From: Polyangium mundeleinium | Lineage (GTDB): Bacteria > Myxococcota_A > Polyangia > Polyangiales > Polyangiaceae | Length of the DNA: 64,000 nt | NCBI RefSeq assembly: GCF_028369105.1 | Contig: NZ_JAQNDO010000001.1 | Coordinates: forward strand, 12,432,501 to 12,496,500 | Direction of reading: 5' to 3' | Notes under the pieces: generated by a model | Seen by the model: only the letters and a program-made list of their open reading frames with translations | The model's database searches: none | What the model was told of the DNA's origin: nothing | Position numbers and translations under genes: made by a program | Shown here: positions 48,725 through 56,991 of the stretch, piece after piece | Numbering within the stretch: position 1 is the first letter of the stretch | How the letters are laid out: every line of letters begins with the position of its first letter

Positions 48725-51109
48725 TCAGCCGCCGGTGTCACCCGAGCAGGTGATGAACAGCGTCGCACCCGGCTGCGCCTCGCCCGCGCCGACGAAGCGG
48801 ATGATGCGCTGCTCGTTCGCCGGGCAGTCCTTGACGATCTCGACGTTGCCGGTCGGCGGCGTGGTCGTGCCGTCGACGTAGCACCAGCCGTTGACCGCCT
48901 GGCCGCCGATCTGCGGCTCTTCGCTCGAGTCGTCCTGGCAGGCCGTACGCTCCGCGTCCTTCGCCTGCGTGATCTCGCAGAAGCAGTCCCAGCCAGCCTT
49001 TGCCGCCGCCGGATCCTCCTTCGCGAGCTGAACCGCCTTCGCCTTCGGGCCCTCGGCCGGGATATCGGCGCGTGCCTTGAGCGGATCGCAGACGCAGCCG
49101 GCGCCCTGCGTGTTGCGCGCCTCGAGGATGAGGCACGGGATGTCGCCGTTGGGGCCGGGCGTGAGCGTGCGGGGCAGGCACTGGCCCTTGAGCGCGTTCT
49201 TCAGGCGGTCGATGATCGAGCCGATGGCCGGGCGATACCCGAAGTCCGGCTTGTCGAAGTCAGCGGCCTCGATCTTCGAGGGGCACACGGAGGCGACGAT
49301 GCCCTGATTGCCGAGATCACGCATGACCTCGAGCGGGCGGACGCCGGGGTACGCCTTTGCGCGGACCTGGAGCGTCGGTTGGTTGTTGTGGTTCGGGTCC
49401 TGCTGGCAGAGCGGGTTGTCGTTGCCCACCTCGAAGCAGTCGCAGGCCGTGAGGTTCGTGTTCGTGCAGTCGCGCTGATCCGCAACGGGCAACGGGAAGA
49501 CGCACGCGTACTGGAGGTCGTCGTTCGCGATCGTCCATTCGTGGCCGTTCAGCGGGTTCGCGTTCGGCGTCGAGGCGTCGACGAGCACGTCGCCCGTGAT
49601 CGGGTTCGTACCCGTGCGCTTCTGGACCGACTCGATCATGAGCGGATCGAGGGGCTTGCCCTCCGGCGTCTTCGCGCTGCCGAGGATGACGTCCCAGGTC
49701 GAGAAGCCGCTCGCGTCGATCGGCGCGACCATCTCGTCCGCGCTCTTGAAGCCCTTCGACAGGTCGGTCTTGTCGCGGGCGATGTCCTGCCAGGGCACGC
49801 CGACGATGCCGGCGAAGAACACGAGGCCGGCGTCGCGGATGTTCGTGATGTTGTCCTGGGGGTTCAGGTCCGAGAAGATCGGGTTCGGGACGAGCTCACC
49901 CGCGCGGTTCTGGATCTCCGCGGCCGAGAACGCCTGGACGTAGCGGTCCGTCGGGTAGAGGAAGTCGATGCCGAAGCGGCGCTTCTGATCCCAGCAGCGC
50001 AGGTTGATGTCGTCTTCGTCGACGTTGAGCAGCGCCTGGCCGCCCTGCGGGTTCGTGCAGCTCGCATCGGCGGGGCAGCTCCCCGGATCCTGGCCGCACG
50101 ACTTGCAGCACGGGTCATCCGGATTCGTGGCGCACTCCTGGCGCGCGCGCGGCATGCGGACGTTCGTCGCGCCGATGCGGAGCTGGCCGACGTAGTAGAA
50201 CTGGCCGTACTCCTTGATGGAGCAATCGTTCTCGTCGGTGAGCATGATGATCGCGAGCAACGAGTCGGGCCGCATGAACTCGGCGCGCTGCTGCAGGAGG
50301 ATGGTGTCCGTGCCGTCGGGCGTCGCGCGGTTGTTGACGACGGAGATCGTCTCGTAGGGCTCGGGGTCCGCGAGGAAGCGGTAGATGCTCTCGAGCTGGG
50401 ACTCGTATCCGCAGCCGATCTGGCCCGTGCCGATGACCATGTCGCGCAGGTTCGCCTGCAGGTTCGGGATGTCCTTCTCGCCGGGCGGCGAGAGCTTCTG
50501 CTCCGGATCCCAGCCGAGGAAGCCCTTGTCCGTGCTGCCCGAGCCGTACGGATAGGTGTCGACCGACGCGCCGCCGCACTGATCGAGGCGCGAGAGCAGG
50601 TGACCCTTGTCGTTGTTCGTCGTGTTCGGCTGCGGCGAGCACTCCTTGCTGTTCGCGTCGGAGTTCGGGCAGGAGTCCGCGCCGTGGCCGCCGATGCTGG
50701 AGCTGGTGACGCCGATGTGGATGTCGAGCACCGGCTGGAACTCGCGCTTCGTGCCGGCCGGGCAGTCATCGGTCGGGTAGCCCGGCTGCACCATCGCAGG
50801 AACGCCGTCTTCGTTGATGCAGCGCGGATTCACGAGGCCCGTCACGAGGTCGGGCACCGCGGCCGCGAGGATGTTCTGCTTGTCGGCCATCGAGCGCGAG
50901 TTGTCGATGGCGAGCAGGATGTCGATCTTGTCGACCGAGCTCTGGGTGAGCCGCTCGACGATCGTCGCCGTGATACGGGGCTCGACGGTCTCGACGGGCC
51001 GATCGAGGCAGCCTGCGGCGCCAGCCGCCGTGGTGGCTACGACCATCGAGAGGGCCGCCTTGGCCGCGCGCTTCCCCAGGAAGCTTTTCTGACGCTGTAA
51101 GCCTTTCAT
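48725..51109 (-). CDS. Cys-rich VWA-domain lipoprotein
   Basis: A 794-residue exported protein. The leader MKGLQRQKSFLGKRAAKAAL and lipobox AAGAAGCLD are followed by a von Willebrand A domain whose metal (MIDAS) motif is LLAIDNSRSMADK, with IIMLTDENDCS providing the later Asp. Many Cys residues are spread through the chain (for example CCKSCGQDPGSCPADASC, CVCDPLK, CFCEITQ), pointing to multiple disulfides in an extracellular or periplasmic location. Large VWA lipoproteins of this type are abundant in myxobacteria; ligands are unknown. It is transcribed alone, with a strong terminator downstream and a 406-bp region upstream. Confidence 0.9.
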   Translation of the reverse strand: MKGLQRQKSFLGKRAAKAALSMVVATTAAGAAGCLDRPVETVEPRITATIVERLTQSSVDKIDILLAIDNSRSMADKQNILAAAVPDLVTGLVNPRCINEDGVPAMVQPGYPTDDCPAGTKREFQPVLDIHIGVTSSSIGGHGADSCPNSDANSKECSPQPNTTNNDKGHLLSRLDQCGGASVDTYPYGSGSTDKGFLGWDPEQKLSPPGEKDIPNLQANLRDMVIGTGQIGCGYESQLESIYRFLADPEPYETISVVNNRATPDGTDTILLQQRAEFMRPDSLLAIIMLTDENDCSIKEYGQFYYVGQLRIGATNVRMPRARQECATNPDDPCCKSCGQDPGSCPADASCTNPQGGQALLNVDEDDINLRCWDQKRRFGIDFLYPTDRYVQAFSAAEIQNRAGELVPNPIFSDLNPQDNITNIRDAGLVFFAGIVGVPWQDIARDKTDLSKGFKSADEMVAPIDASGFSTWDVILGSAKTPEGKPLDPLMIESVQKRTGTNPITGDVLVDASTPNANPLNGHEWTIANDDLQYACVFPLPVADQRDCTNTNLTACDCFEVGNDNPLCQQDPNHNNQPTLQVRAKAYPGVRPLEVMRDLGNQGIVASVCPSKIEAADFDKPDFGYRPAIGSIIDRLKNALKGQCLPRTLTPGPNGDIPCLILEARNTQGAGCVCDPLKARADIPAEGPKAKAVQLAKEDPAAAKAGWDCFCEITQAKDAERTACQDDSSEEPQIGGQAVNGWCYVDGTTTPPTGNVEIVKDCPANEQRIIRFVGAGEAQPGATLFITCSGDTGG

Positions 51110-51515
51110 GCTGAGCTCCTTAGCCGACCTTACGCTGGGCTCGTCCCAGAAACGGAGTTGCCGCGACGAACGAGTCCCATGCTGCCAGGCCCGTCCGTGA
51201 TCGATGGCCTCGATGCTAGGGACCTCCCGGGAAGGCTGTCAATTCGAGATCCGGCCTGGGAACCGCCCAATTGCAGAAAAGCCCGCGATCAAAGGATGGG
51301 CCACGCAACAGGCGTGCCGGACCGAGCCTTCGTCCTCCGTGGAGATCCTGCTCTGCCATTTGCCAACTTAGTTGGCGCCATGGACAACGGACGAGCCGGT
51401 CCGGGACCGGGGGCGGGAGGCCGGGACGGGGCCCGAACCGAGCGCCCCAGCGCCTCGCCGCACCCCCCGCGATCCTGCTTGCGGGCGCGCGGCTCCTCTG
51501 GCTGATTGGCGCCCG
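51110..51515. other. Divergent intergenic region between VWA gene and mgtE
   Basis: A 406-bp region with no supported coding sequence. It must carry promoters for both divergent genes. The segment from about 51235 to 51365 is visibly less GC-rich than its surroundings, as expected for a promoter. I looked for a magnesium riboswitch-like fold upstream of mgtE and could not identify one by eye. Confidence 0.5.
51362..51376. promoter_or_regulatory. 15-bp perfect palindrome upstream of mgtE
   Basis: GCCAACT-t-AGTTGGC, 7-bp arms around one base, about 140 bp before the mgtE start, in the AT-richer part of the divergent region. The form is that of a dimeric repressor site, or of a hairpin in a long leader. 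No protein can be named. Confidence 0.45.
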
Positions 51516-52904
51516 ATGATGCGAGTCGCCGTCGCGATGCTGCCCGAGGTGCGAGAGCTCCTCGCCGAAGATCCCGCGCAGATCGGCGCCTTGCTCGAGG
51601 AGATCCACGACGAGGACCTCGCCGACCTGCTCGGCATGCTCGAAGAGCACGAAGCGGCCCTCATCCTCAAGACGCTGAAGCCCGAGGAGGCCGCGCCGAT
51701 CTTCGAGCGCCTCGACGAGGATCAGCAGGAGGCGCTCGTCGAGGAGCTCGGCGTCGAGCACGCCGCACCGATCGTCTCGGAGATGGCCGCCGACGAGCGG
51801 ACCGACCTCATCGAAGCCCTGCCCGAGGAGGTCGGCGACAACCTGCTCGAGACGCTGGAGAAGGTCGATCCCGAGGCCGCCGCCGAGGTCGAAGAGCTCG
51901 CGAAGTGGCCCGAGGACAGCGCCGGCGGCCTGATGACCACCGACTACGTCTCGGTGCCGCCCACGATCACGGTCGCCGAGGCGATCGAGCGCATCCGTCA
52001 ATCCTCCCAGGATGCCGAGACGATTTATTACGTCTACGTACTTTCGGACGAGGAGCGCCTGCTCGGCATCGTGTCCTTGCGTGATCTCCTGCTCGCCACG
52101 TCCACGGACCGGATCACGGACGTGATGACGGAGAACATTTTCGCGCTGAGCCCCGAGACCGATCAGGAAGAGGTCGCGCGGAAGATGGCGAAGTACGACT
52201 TCGCGGCGATGCCCGTGGTCGGCCCGGATCGAAAGCTGCTCGGCGTGATCACAGTCGACGACGTGATGGACGTGCTCACGCAGGAGCAGAACGAAGACTT
52301 GCAGCGCCTCGCCGCCGTCGAGCCGATGGCGGAGGGCTACTTCCAGACGGGGTTCTGGACGTTCATCCAGAAGCGCGCGCCCTGGCTCGCAGCGCTGCTC
52401 GTGAGCGAGTTCATCACGGGCACGGTGCTTCGGCACTACGACGAGATCATCGAGGCCGTCTCGAAGCTCGCCTACTACGTGCCGATGCTCATCTCGACAG
52501 GCGGCAACACCGGCTCGCAGTCGTCGTCGCTCATCATCCGCGGCCTCGCCGTGGGCGACGTGAAGCCGAACGACTGGAAGCGCGTCATCGTGCGCGAGAT
52601 CGGCCAAGGCGTGGTGCTCGGCCTGATGCTCGCGACCATCGGCATGACGCGCATCTACCTCTGGGGCGACGGCTTTCCGCTGATGTTCACCGTCGGCTTC
52701 ACGTTGCTCTTCATCGTGATCATGGGCTGCACCGTGGGCTCGATGCTGCCGCTGCTCCTGCGCAAGCTCGGCCTCGATCCAGCGACGAGCTCGACGCCGT
52801 TCATCGCCACGCTGATCGACGTGCTCGGGATCCTGATCTATCTGAACGTCGCGAAGCTCCTGCTCGCCGAGGTGATCGCGCAAGCCGCGAAGACCGTGCA
52901 CTGA
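51516..52904 (+). CDS. mgtE: Magnesium transporter MgtE
   Basis: A 462-residue protein from the ATG at 51516 (MMRVAVAMLPEVRELLAEDP); the frame is open upstream but the longer form does not fit the family. Domain order is canonical: the acidic N-domain of helical repeats (ALLEEIHDEDLADLLGMLEE, LEELGVEHAAPIV), paired CBS domains (SAGGLMTTDYVSVPPTITVA, LLGVITVDDVMDVL), the connecting helix, and a C-terminal membrane domain with ISTGGNTGSQSSSLIIRGLA, which includes the pore region, and LGLMLATIGMTRI. The N and CBS domains sense cytosolic Mg2+ and close the channel. Length matches the usual 450 residues. Confidence 0.96.
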   Translation: MMRVAVAMLPEVRELLAEDPAQIGALLEEIHDEDLADLLGMLEEHEAALILKTLKPEEAAPIFERLDEDQQEALVEELGVEHAAPIVSEMAADERTDLIEALPEEVGDNLLETLEKVDPEAAAEVEELAKWPEDSAGGLMTTDYVSVPPTITVAEAIERIRQSSQDAETIYYVYVLSDEERLLGIVSLRDLLLATSTDRITDVMTENIFALSPETDQEEVARKMAKYDFAAMPVVGPDRKLLGVITVDDVMDVLTQEQNEDLQRLAAVEPMAEGYFQTGFWTFIQKRAPWLAALLVSEFITGTVLRHYDEIIEAVSKLAYYVPMLISTGGNTGSQSSSLIIRGLAVGDVKPNDWKRVIVREIGQGVVLGLMLATIGMTRIYLWGDGFPLMFTVGFTLLFIVIMGCTVGSMLPLLLRKLGLDPATSSTPFIATLIDVLGILIYLNVAKLLLAEVIAQAAKTVH

Positions 52905-53038
52905 CGAACGCCGCGCGGACGAACGAGCCGAACGGGAGCCGAAAAACGAACAATCTGATGAGGGACGCCTCTCGCTTGACGCTCGGTGCGGAACAAGGGA
53001 GACCGGAGTCCGCGCGCGGTCTGTGTCGCAAGGGTTGT

Positions 53039-53046
53039 AAGGAAGG
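53039..53046 (+). promoter_or_regulatory. Ribosome-binding site AAGGAAGG of ssb
   Basis: AAGGAAGG ends 8 bases before the ATG at 53055 and decides that start over the upstream in-frame ATG at 52986. Confidence 0.8.
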
Positions 53047-53054
53047 ACAAGTCG

Positions 53055-53699
53055 ATGGCGGAAGGTTTCAATCGCGTCATGTTGCTCGGAAATCTGGGCG
53101 CAGATCCCGAGCTTCGGTTCACCCAGGGTGGCCAAGCCGTGCTCAACCTCCGCCTCGCCACGACCGAGAGCTACCTCGACAAAGACAAGGTCCGCCGCGA
53201 GCGCACCGACTGGCACAACGTCGTCGTGTGGGGCAAGCGCGGCGAGGCGCTGGCGAAGATCCTCGGCAAGGGAACGTCGCTCTTCGTCGAGGGCTCGCTG
53301 CGCACGTCGAGCTACGACGATCGCGACGGCAACAAGCGCTACAAGACCGAGGTCATCGCGAACAACGTGATCCTCGCCAGCCGCGGTCGCGGCGCGCCCG
53401 CCGGCGATGACATGGGCCCGCCCGCCGACTTCTCCGGCTCCGGCCCGCCCGCGCGCGGCGGCGGCGGCGGCGATTACGGCGACTTCAGTGGTGGCGGCGG
53501 CGGTGGCGGCGGTGGCGGTGGCAGCCGCGGCGGCGGTGGCGGCTACGGCGGCCCGCGCAGTGGCGGCGGCGGTGGCGGCGGCAGCCGCGGCGGTGGCGGT
53601 GGCGGTGGCGGTGGCGGCGGCGGGGGTCGTCCCGCGCCGGATCCTGGGCCTCCGCCGGATGATTTCGGCTACGACGGCGGCGACGACATCCCGTTCTGA
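53055..53699 (+). CDS. ssb: Single-stranded DNA-binding protein with Gly-rich linker
   Basis: A 214-residue protein. Residues 1-110 form the OB fold of bacterial SSB (FNRVMLLGNLGADPELRFTQ, LRLATTESYLDKD, TDWHNVVVWGKRGEALAKIL, KGTSLFVEGSLRTSSY). Residues about 115-195 are a linker made almost wholly of Gly with scattered Ser, Arg and Tyr. The C-terminal tip DYDGGDDIPF-like end (YDGGDDIPF) is the acidic peptide that recruits replication and repair proteins. It should tetramerise on single-stranded DNA. The linker is encoded by GGC/GGT-rich repetitive DNA at about 53455-53640, which may vary in length between strains. Confidence 0.96.
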   Translation: MAEGFNRVMLLGNLGADPELRFTQGGQAVLNLRLATTESYLDKDKVRRERTDWHNVVVWGKRGEALAKILGKGTSLFVEGSLRTSSYDDRDGNKRYKTEVIANNVILASRGRGAPAGDDMGPPADFSGSGPPARGGGGGDYGDFSGGGGGGGGGGGSRGGGGGYGGPRSGGGGGGGSRGGGGGGGGGGGGGRPAPDPGPPPDDFGYDGGDDIPF

Positions 53700-53701
53700 T
53701 C

Positions 53702-54358
53702 TCAGGGCGAAGGTCGCGGTCGCCGCGCGAGCAGCACCGCGACCAAGAGCACGCCAATCCCCAGGCCGAGCAAGGCCGCCTCCCGCGGCCGCTCGGCTGC
53801 CATCAAGATCACACGCACCAAAAAACTCGGCGGCGGCGGCGGCACCAGCGACGCGAGCTCGGCGTTCGCCACGAGCTCGGCGCAACGCTCGCCCGCACGT
53901 GGCTCCTCGCAGACGAACGTGCACAGCACTGCTTCGCGCGCGGCGCCCTCGAAGCCGAGCACGTGCCGACCTCGAAGCGTGACGGGCCTGTCGCCGCGCG
54001 TCCCCTGCCCCGTGAGCGCTTGCTCGAAGCGGCCCTCGTGCCGCGTGATGCCCTCGGCATCCCAGCGGTCGAGCGTGATCCCATCCGACGCCGCGCTCCG
54101 CGCGATCGACGTCGCCATGCCGAGCACGATCTCCTCCACGCCCGGCGCGAACCGGTCCGACGGCGCCTCCACGCACGCGACGCGCAGCCGCAGGCCCGCC
54201 TCATCCACGAAGCCACGCCGCAGCCCTACGCGCGCGCCTTTCAGGCTCGACACCTCGATCCGCGGCAGCGCCTCGGCGCGCTCTTCCACCGCGCCCGCGG
54301 GCACGCCGAAGCGCACGATGGCCCCGCCGGAGAGCGCCTCCTCGCGCCGCTCGGTCAT
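53702..54358 (-). CDS. Hypothetical protein with C-terminal membrane anchor
   Basis: A 218-residue protein that I do not recognise. The N-terminal 150 residues look globular (GAIVRFGVPAGAVEERAEAL, VEEIVLGMATSIARSAASDG, RGRHVLGFEGAAREAVLCTF) and end in a Pro stretch (VPPPPPSFLV). A single hydrophobic segment near the C-terminus (ALLGLGIGVLLVAVLLA) precedes a short basic tail, so the bulk may face the cytoplasm as a tail-anchored protein. It follows the merR-type gene on the same strand by 11 bp and is convergent with ssb (2 bp apart). Confidence 0.65.
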   Translation of the reverse strand: MTERREEALSGGAIVRFGVPAGAVEERAEALPRIEVSSLKGARVGLRRGFVDEAGLRLRVACVEAPSDRFAPGVEEIVLGMATSIARSAASDGITLDRWDAEGITRHEGRFEQALTGQGTRGDRPVTLRGRHVLGFEGAAREAVLCTFVCEEPRAGERCAELVANAELASLVPPPPPSFLVRVILMAAERPREAALLGLGIGVLLVAVLLARRPRPSP

Positions 54359-54369
54359 CGCGCGCCGCT

Positions 54370-54768
54370 CTAGCTCTTCTTGCCCGTGGCCTTGGGCTCG
54401 TCGAGCTCACGCATCATCGCGACGAGCTCGCTCCGGATGTCGAGCAGCGCCTCGCGCATGCGGCGCGCTTGCTCCACGCTCGGATCGTCCTCGCCGGGCG
54501 GCTCGATGCCGCCCTCGCGCAGCTTGCGCCGCGCGCCCGCGATCGTGAAGCGGTGCGCGTAGAGCAGCTCCTTCACCTTGAGCAGCGTCTCCACGTCGCG
54601 GCGCGAGTAGACACGTTGCCCTTTGGCGGACTTCTGCGGCCGGATCGAGCGGAACTCGCTCTCCCAGTAACGCAGCACGTGCGTCTCGACGCCGACGATC
54701 CCGGCGACCTCTCCGATGCGGTAGTAGAGCTTCGCAGGAAGCTCTCGGCGCCCGGACAAGCCGCTCAC
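54370..54768 (-). CDS. MerR-family transcriptional regulator
   Basis: A 132-residue protein. The MerR winged helix-turn-helix is complete: YYRIGEVAGIVGVETHVLRY, WESEFRSIRPQKSAKGQRVY and SRRDVETLLKVKELLYAHRF, followed by a dimerisation helix (ARRMREALLDIRSELVAMMR). No Cys-rich effector domain is present, so this is the short type that commonly follows ihfA. It overlaps the ihfA stop by 4 bp. The ihfA-merR pairing is widespread in proteobacteria and myxobacteria. Confidence 0.93.
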   Translation of the reverse strand: MSGLSGRRELPAKLYYRIGEVAGIVGVETHVLRYWESEFRSIRPQKSAKGQRVYSRRDVETLLKVKELLYAHRFTIAGARRKLREGGIEPPGEDDPSVEQARRMREALLDIRSELVAMMRELDEPKATGKKS

Positions 54769-55091
54769 TCCTCCGCGACGGCGGAAGCCGTGGCGCCGCT
54801 CGCCCCGGAGACACGCGGGTTCAACGCGTGCTTCAGGATCTGGCTCGCCTTGAAGGAGAGGACACGGCGCTCGGTGATCACGATCGGGTCGCCCGTCTGC
54901 GGATTCCGGCCCTGACGCTGGCGTTTGTCGCGCAGAACGAAATTGCCGAAGCCCGAGATCTTGATCTTCTCACCGCGGCCGAGGGTCTCTTTCATCGTCT
55001 CGAAGATGAGGTCGACGAGGTCTGCCGACTCCTTCTTCGAGAACCCCCCGAGCCGACCGTAGACGGCTTGTACGATTTCGGCCTTGGTCAT
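54765..55091 (-). CDS. ihfA: Integration host factor alpha subunit
   Basis: A 108-residue HU/IHF-family DNA-bending protein from the ATG at 55091 (MTKAEIVQAVYGRLGGFSKK). The family core is intact: SADLVDLIFETMKETLGRGE, KIKISGFGNFVLRDKRQRQG, and the DNA-inserting arm with RNPQTGDPIVI, whose Pro kinks DNA. The C-terminal tail after LKHALN is about 15 residues longer than in E. coli IHF-alpha and Ala/Ser-rich. Presumably it pairs with a beta subunit encoded elsewhere. The long open frame upstream of 55091 is a shadow of the glycosyltransferase gene. Confidence 0.93.
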   Translation of the reverse strand: MTKAEIVQAVYGRLGGFSKKESADLVDLIFETMKETLGRGEKIKISGFGNFVLRDKRQRQGRNPQTGDPIVITERRVLSFKASQILKHALNPRVSGASGATASAVAEE

Positions 55092-55212
55092 AGACGAAGT
55101 CCCGCCCTTGCGACGCCGAGAATAAGAGCCCGGGCCGGGAATTTCCAGGGGGGAGTGATGCGGAAAGGCGAGGAGGGGCGCGGCGGAGGCGCGTGGCGGG
55201 AGGGAGGAGCGA

Positions 55213-56745
55213 TCAGGCAGCGAGCTTGCCGACGGGCTGCTCGGCAGCCGTGGGCTCGCTCGGGCGCTCGCTCGACGCGGCGAGGAGCATGGGCGCGGCC
55301 TCGCGGCGGCGCGTCGACTGCTCGTGCGCCACGAGCATCGCCACGTAGCCGTAGCCGATCGTGAAGAGCGCTGCGAAGGGCGTGGCGAAGTAGTGGCCCG
55401 TCTGGATCGAGGCGACCGTCGAGCCGAAGGAGAGCAGGCACAGGCCCGTCTCGAGGAGCGGCAGGTCGGCGCGGGCGCGGTAGCGGCCCTTGTTGACGCC
55501 GTGCTTCGGGGTCCGGACGAACTCACCGGCCATGTGGCGCATGCCCTCGAAGACCGCCTTCGAGAGGTGCGGCGCGAGGCCCGTGCCGAGGGCGATGAGC
55601 ATCGGCAGCCGCGTGAGCACGTTCGCGCGGCTCCGGCCCTGGGCCGCCTCGGCGAACATGTAGAACGCCGCGAGCGAGCCCGTCGTCGCCACGCAGAGCG
55701 GCAGATCCACGATGAGCATCGTGAGCGTGTCCGTGGCCGGCAGGAGCACGAGCGCGGGCAGGAGCAGCACGCTCAGGGTCACCATGAGCGGGTAGGCGAA
55801 GTGCGGCGTAAGGTGGAAGAGCGCCTCGATGCGCTGCGCCAGGGTGATGTTCGAGGAGAGCACGCGCTTGAGGAGCTTGCGGGCCGTCTGCACGGTGCCC
55901 TTCGCCCAGCGGTACTGCTGCGCGCGGAGGGCCGAGACATCCTCGGGCAGCTCCGACGGCGAGACCACGTCCTCGCGGTAGACGAACTTCCAGCCCGCGA
56001 GCTGCGCGCGGTACGAGAGGTCGAGGTCCTCGGTGAGCGTGTCGTGCTGCCAGCCGCCGGCCTCGTGGATCGCGTTCTTGCGCCACATGCCGCCGGTGCC
56101 GGAGAAGTTGAAGAGCAGGCCGGCGCCGTAGCGCGCGCGGTTCTCGACGAGGTGGTGGCCGTCGAGCATGAGCGCCTGCACCTTCGTGAGCACCGAGTGC
56201 TCGCGGTTCAGGTGGCCCCAGCGCGTCTGGACCATGCCGATCTTCGGGTCCGCGAAGTGACCCACGATGCTGCGAACGAACGAGGGCTGCGGGATGAAGT
56301 CCGCGTCGAAGATGGCGACGAGCTCACCCTTCGCGACCTTGAGCCCCTCGTCGAGGGCGCCCGCCTTGTAGCCGACGCGGTTCGTCCGGTGCAGGTAGAC
56401 GGCGTCGATGCCGCGCTCGCGCAGGCGGTCGACGTGCGCGCGGACGAGCGCTTGCGTCTCGTCGGTCGAGTCGTCGAGGACCTGGATCTCCAGCTTGTCC
56501 GCCGGGTAGTCCATGCGCGCGGTCGCTTCGAGCAGGCGCGCGGCCACGGTGGACTCGTTGAACAGTGGGAGCTGGATCGTCACACGAGGCAGGTCTTCTT
56601 CGGCCACGTGGGGCATTTGCTTCGCGCGCTCGATCTGGCGGCGATGCCGCAGGCACAGCAGCACGAGGTGCAGCCGGTGCAGACCGTAGGCGCTGAGAGC
56701 GAGGAGGACGGCGAAGTACAGGACGACGAGCATCGTGTGGAGCAT
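55213..56745 (-). CDS. Family 2 glycosyltransferase, cellulose-synthase-like
   Basis: A 510-residue membrane enzyme; the ATG at 56745 is supported by GGGAGG 8 bases upstream. The N-terminal membrane segment (TMLVVLYFAVLLALSAYGLH) precedes a GT-A domain with LPRVTIQLPLFNES, the donor-binding VLDDSTDET, the metal-binding IFDADFIP, the acceptor-site base in HDTLTEDLDLSYRAQ, and the processive-type QQYRWAKGT motif. Several more membrane helices follow (MVTLSVLLLPALVLLPA, FAALFTIGYGYVAMLVA). This is the layout of CslA-like and polysaccharide synthases that build and extrude beta-linked chains. No BcsB or PilZ partner is encoded alongside, so the polymer is unknown; glucomannan- or mannan-like products are possible. 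Confidence 0.9.
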   Translation of the reverse strand: MLHTMLVVLYFAVLLALSAYGLHRLHLVLLCLRHRRQIERAKQMPHVAEEDLPRVTIQLPLFNESTVAARLLEATARMDYPADKLEIQVLDDSTDETQALVRAHVDRLRERGIDAVYLHRTNRVGYKAGALDEGLKVAKGELVAIFDADFIPQPSFVRSIVGHFADPKIGMVQTRWGHLNREHSVLTKVQALMLDGHHLVENRARYGAGLLFNFSGTGGMWRKNAIHEAGGWQHDTLTEDLDLSYRAQLAGWKFVYREDVVSPSELPEDVSALRAQQYRWAKGTVQTARKLLKRVLSSNITLAQRIEALFHLTPHFAYPLMVTLSVLLLPALVLLPATDTLTMLIVDLPLCVATTGSLAAFYMFAEAAQGRSRANVLTRLPMLIALGTGLAPHLSKAVFEGMRHMAGEFVRTPKHGVNKGRYRARADLPLLETGLCLLSFGSTVASIQTGHYFATPFAALFTIGYGYVAMLVAHEQSTRRREAAPMLLAASSERPSEPTAAEQPVGKLAA

Positions 56746-56753
56746 CGTGCGCG

Positions 56754-56759
56754 CCTCCC
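56754..56759 (-). promoter_or_regulatory. Ribosome-binding site GGGAGG of the glycosyltransferase gene
   Basis: GGGAGG on the minus strand, 8 bases before the ATG at 56745. It favours this start over the in-frame start at 56769. Confidence 0.8.
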
Positions 56760-56991
56760 TCGGGCGCAAAAAAACAGCGGAACAACGAGGGAGTACCAGA
56801 GGCCGGCCGTCATAGTTGTCATGGACTTGTAAAACGTTGTCTCGGTTTGTCTCTGCTCGTCACACGCCTGCCGCAGCTCCCCCGCCCCCCGTGACAAGTC
56901 CTGACGAACCTCGACACTTCAACCCGGTGCCGGAGGACCCGCATGCCCTCGGCGCCTCGCGCTGAAAAGGCACGCGGGTTACCTTCGGCAG

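Noticed and set aside
53455-53640. GGC/GGT repeat tract considered as a separate regulatory repeat
   Set aside because: It stays in frame and encodes the Gly-rich SSB linker between the OB fold and the acidic tip.
51216-54176. 986-codon open frame on the minus strand
   Set aside because: It runs antisense through mgtE and ssb, and its Ala/Thr repeats come from the Gly-rich ssb linker.
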